Below are positions 63,591 to 64,000 of a stretch of 64,000 nucleotides of DNA, piece after piece; position 1 is the stretch's first letter; the number at the start of each line of letters is the position of its first letter. The notes beneath the pieces are model-generated. The model saw nothing but the letters and a program-made list of their open reading frames with translations. It searched no databases and was not told where the DNA came from. The position numbers were made by a program, and so were the translations under genes. Origin of the DNA: Ferruginibacter sp. (GTDB lineage: Bacteria; Bacteroidota; Bacteroidia; Chitinophagales; Chitinophagaceae); the NCBI GenBank assembly GCA_019638575.1, contig JAHBTN010000018.1, forward strand, positions 1 through 64,000, given 5' to 3'.

Positions 63591-63666
63591 AAGTAAAAAA
63601 TCAAAATCTAAAAGTTAAGCAGCACCGGGATTGTGGTTTTTGGTTTTCACTTTTGATTTTTGACTT
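63591..63666. repeat. imperfect inverted repeat in the rpoB-rpoC spacer, copy 2 of the cphA-upstream element
   Basis: The left arm 63591-63613 and the right arm 63644-63666 are complementary at 19 of 23 positions, so the transcript could fold into a long A/U-rich stem. The right side 63637-63666 repeats 8731-8760 with one mismatch. No T-tract follows, and rpoC starts 38 nt later. Confidence 0.65.
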
Positions 63667-63700
63667 GATTGACAATTAATAATTAAAATTTATCTACTAA

Positions 63701-64000
<300 letters not shown>

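Overview
The window is AT-rich chromosomal DNA from a member of the Bacteroidota, probably Chitinophagales/Chitinophagaceae. The evidence is a PorU/PorV-type type IX secretion (T9SS) gene pair, a secreted protein with a T9SS C-terminal sorting domain, many Bacteroidota-type lipoproteins, promoters of the TTTG-N19/20-TAnnTTTG class, and almost no Shine-Dalgarno sequences except a very strong one in front of rpsU. The family-level placement is inference from protein resemblance. No rRNA operon, insertion sequence, prophage or CRISPR array was seen.

Layout: 1-3480 (minus) holds a C25-peptidase PorU2-like gene running off the left edge and its PorV/PorQ-type partner. 3837-11414 holds a beta-propeller lipoprotein, tyrS, and a cyanophycin block: cyanophycinase, a class V aminotransferase and, divergently, cyanophycin synthetase. 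A tRNA-Gln follows, then a secreted PHP-type phosphoesterase with a T9SS tail, a PafA-like alkaline phosphatase and an alpha-oxoamine synthase. 16748-18237 is a compact ArsR/SRPBCC/small protein/VOC operon. 18544-26303 is mostly envelope proteins of unknown role, including two tandem paralogues. 26390-30108 (minus) carries thymidine kinase, CcmB/C/D and glutamate dehydrogenase. 30210-32200 has a hypothetical gene and the Kdo transferase WaaA.

32360-39721 is a seven-gene nucleotide-sugar operon (DegT aminotransferase, UDP-glucose dehydrogenase, UDP-xylose synthase-like enzyme, UDP-HexNAc dehydrogenase, epimerase, RfbC, RfbD) behind a near-consensus promoter. 39887-45421 (mostly minus) holds ispD, isoaspartyl peptidase, a heptose-phosphate kinase, an amino-acid permease and an OmpH-like protein. 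45613-49170 holds an HscA-like Hsp70, an acyltransferase and riboflavin synthase.

49266-64000 is the translation/transcription core: rpsU, xerC/D, hpf, tRNA-Thr(TGT)-Tyr-Gly-Thr(GGT), tuf, tRNA-Trp, secE, nusG, rplK, rplA, rplJ, rplL, rpoB, rpoC (cut at the right edge). The order matches the thrU-tyrU-glyT-thrT-tufB-secE-nusG-rplKAJL-rpoBC order of E. coli, but two extra genes are inserted: a DUF4920 protein between nusG and rplK, and an M13 metallopeptidase lipoprotein between rplL and rpoB. Both are set off by hairpin terminators and fresh promoters.

The most interesting non-genic signals are the palindromes filling the spacers of this core region, a tRNA-Thr-like remnant broken up by hairpins, a 30-nt element shared by the cphA and rpoC upstream regions, and the rpsU Shine-Dalgarno sequence. 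The most interesting genic signals are the cyanophycin genes and the tandem envelope paralogues. No clearly new defence or mobile system was found.
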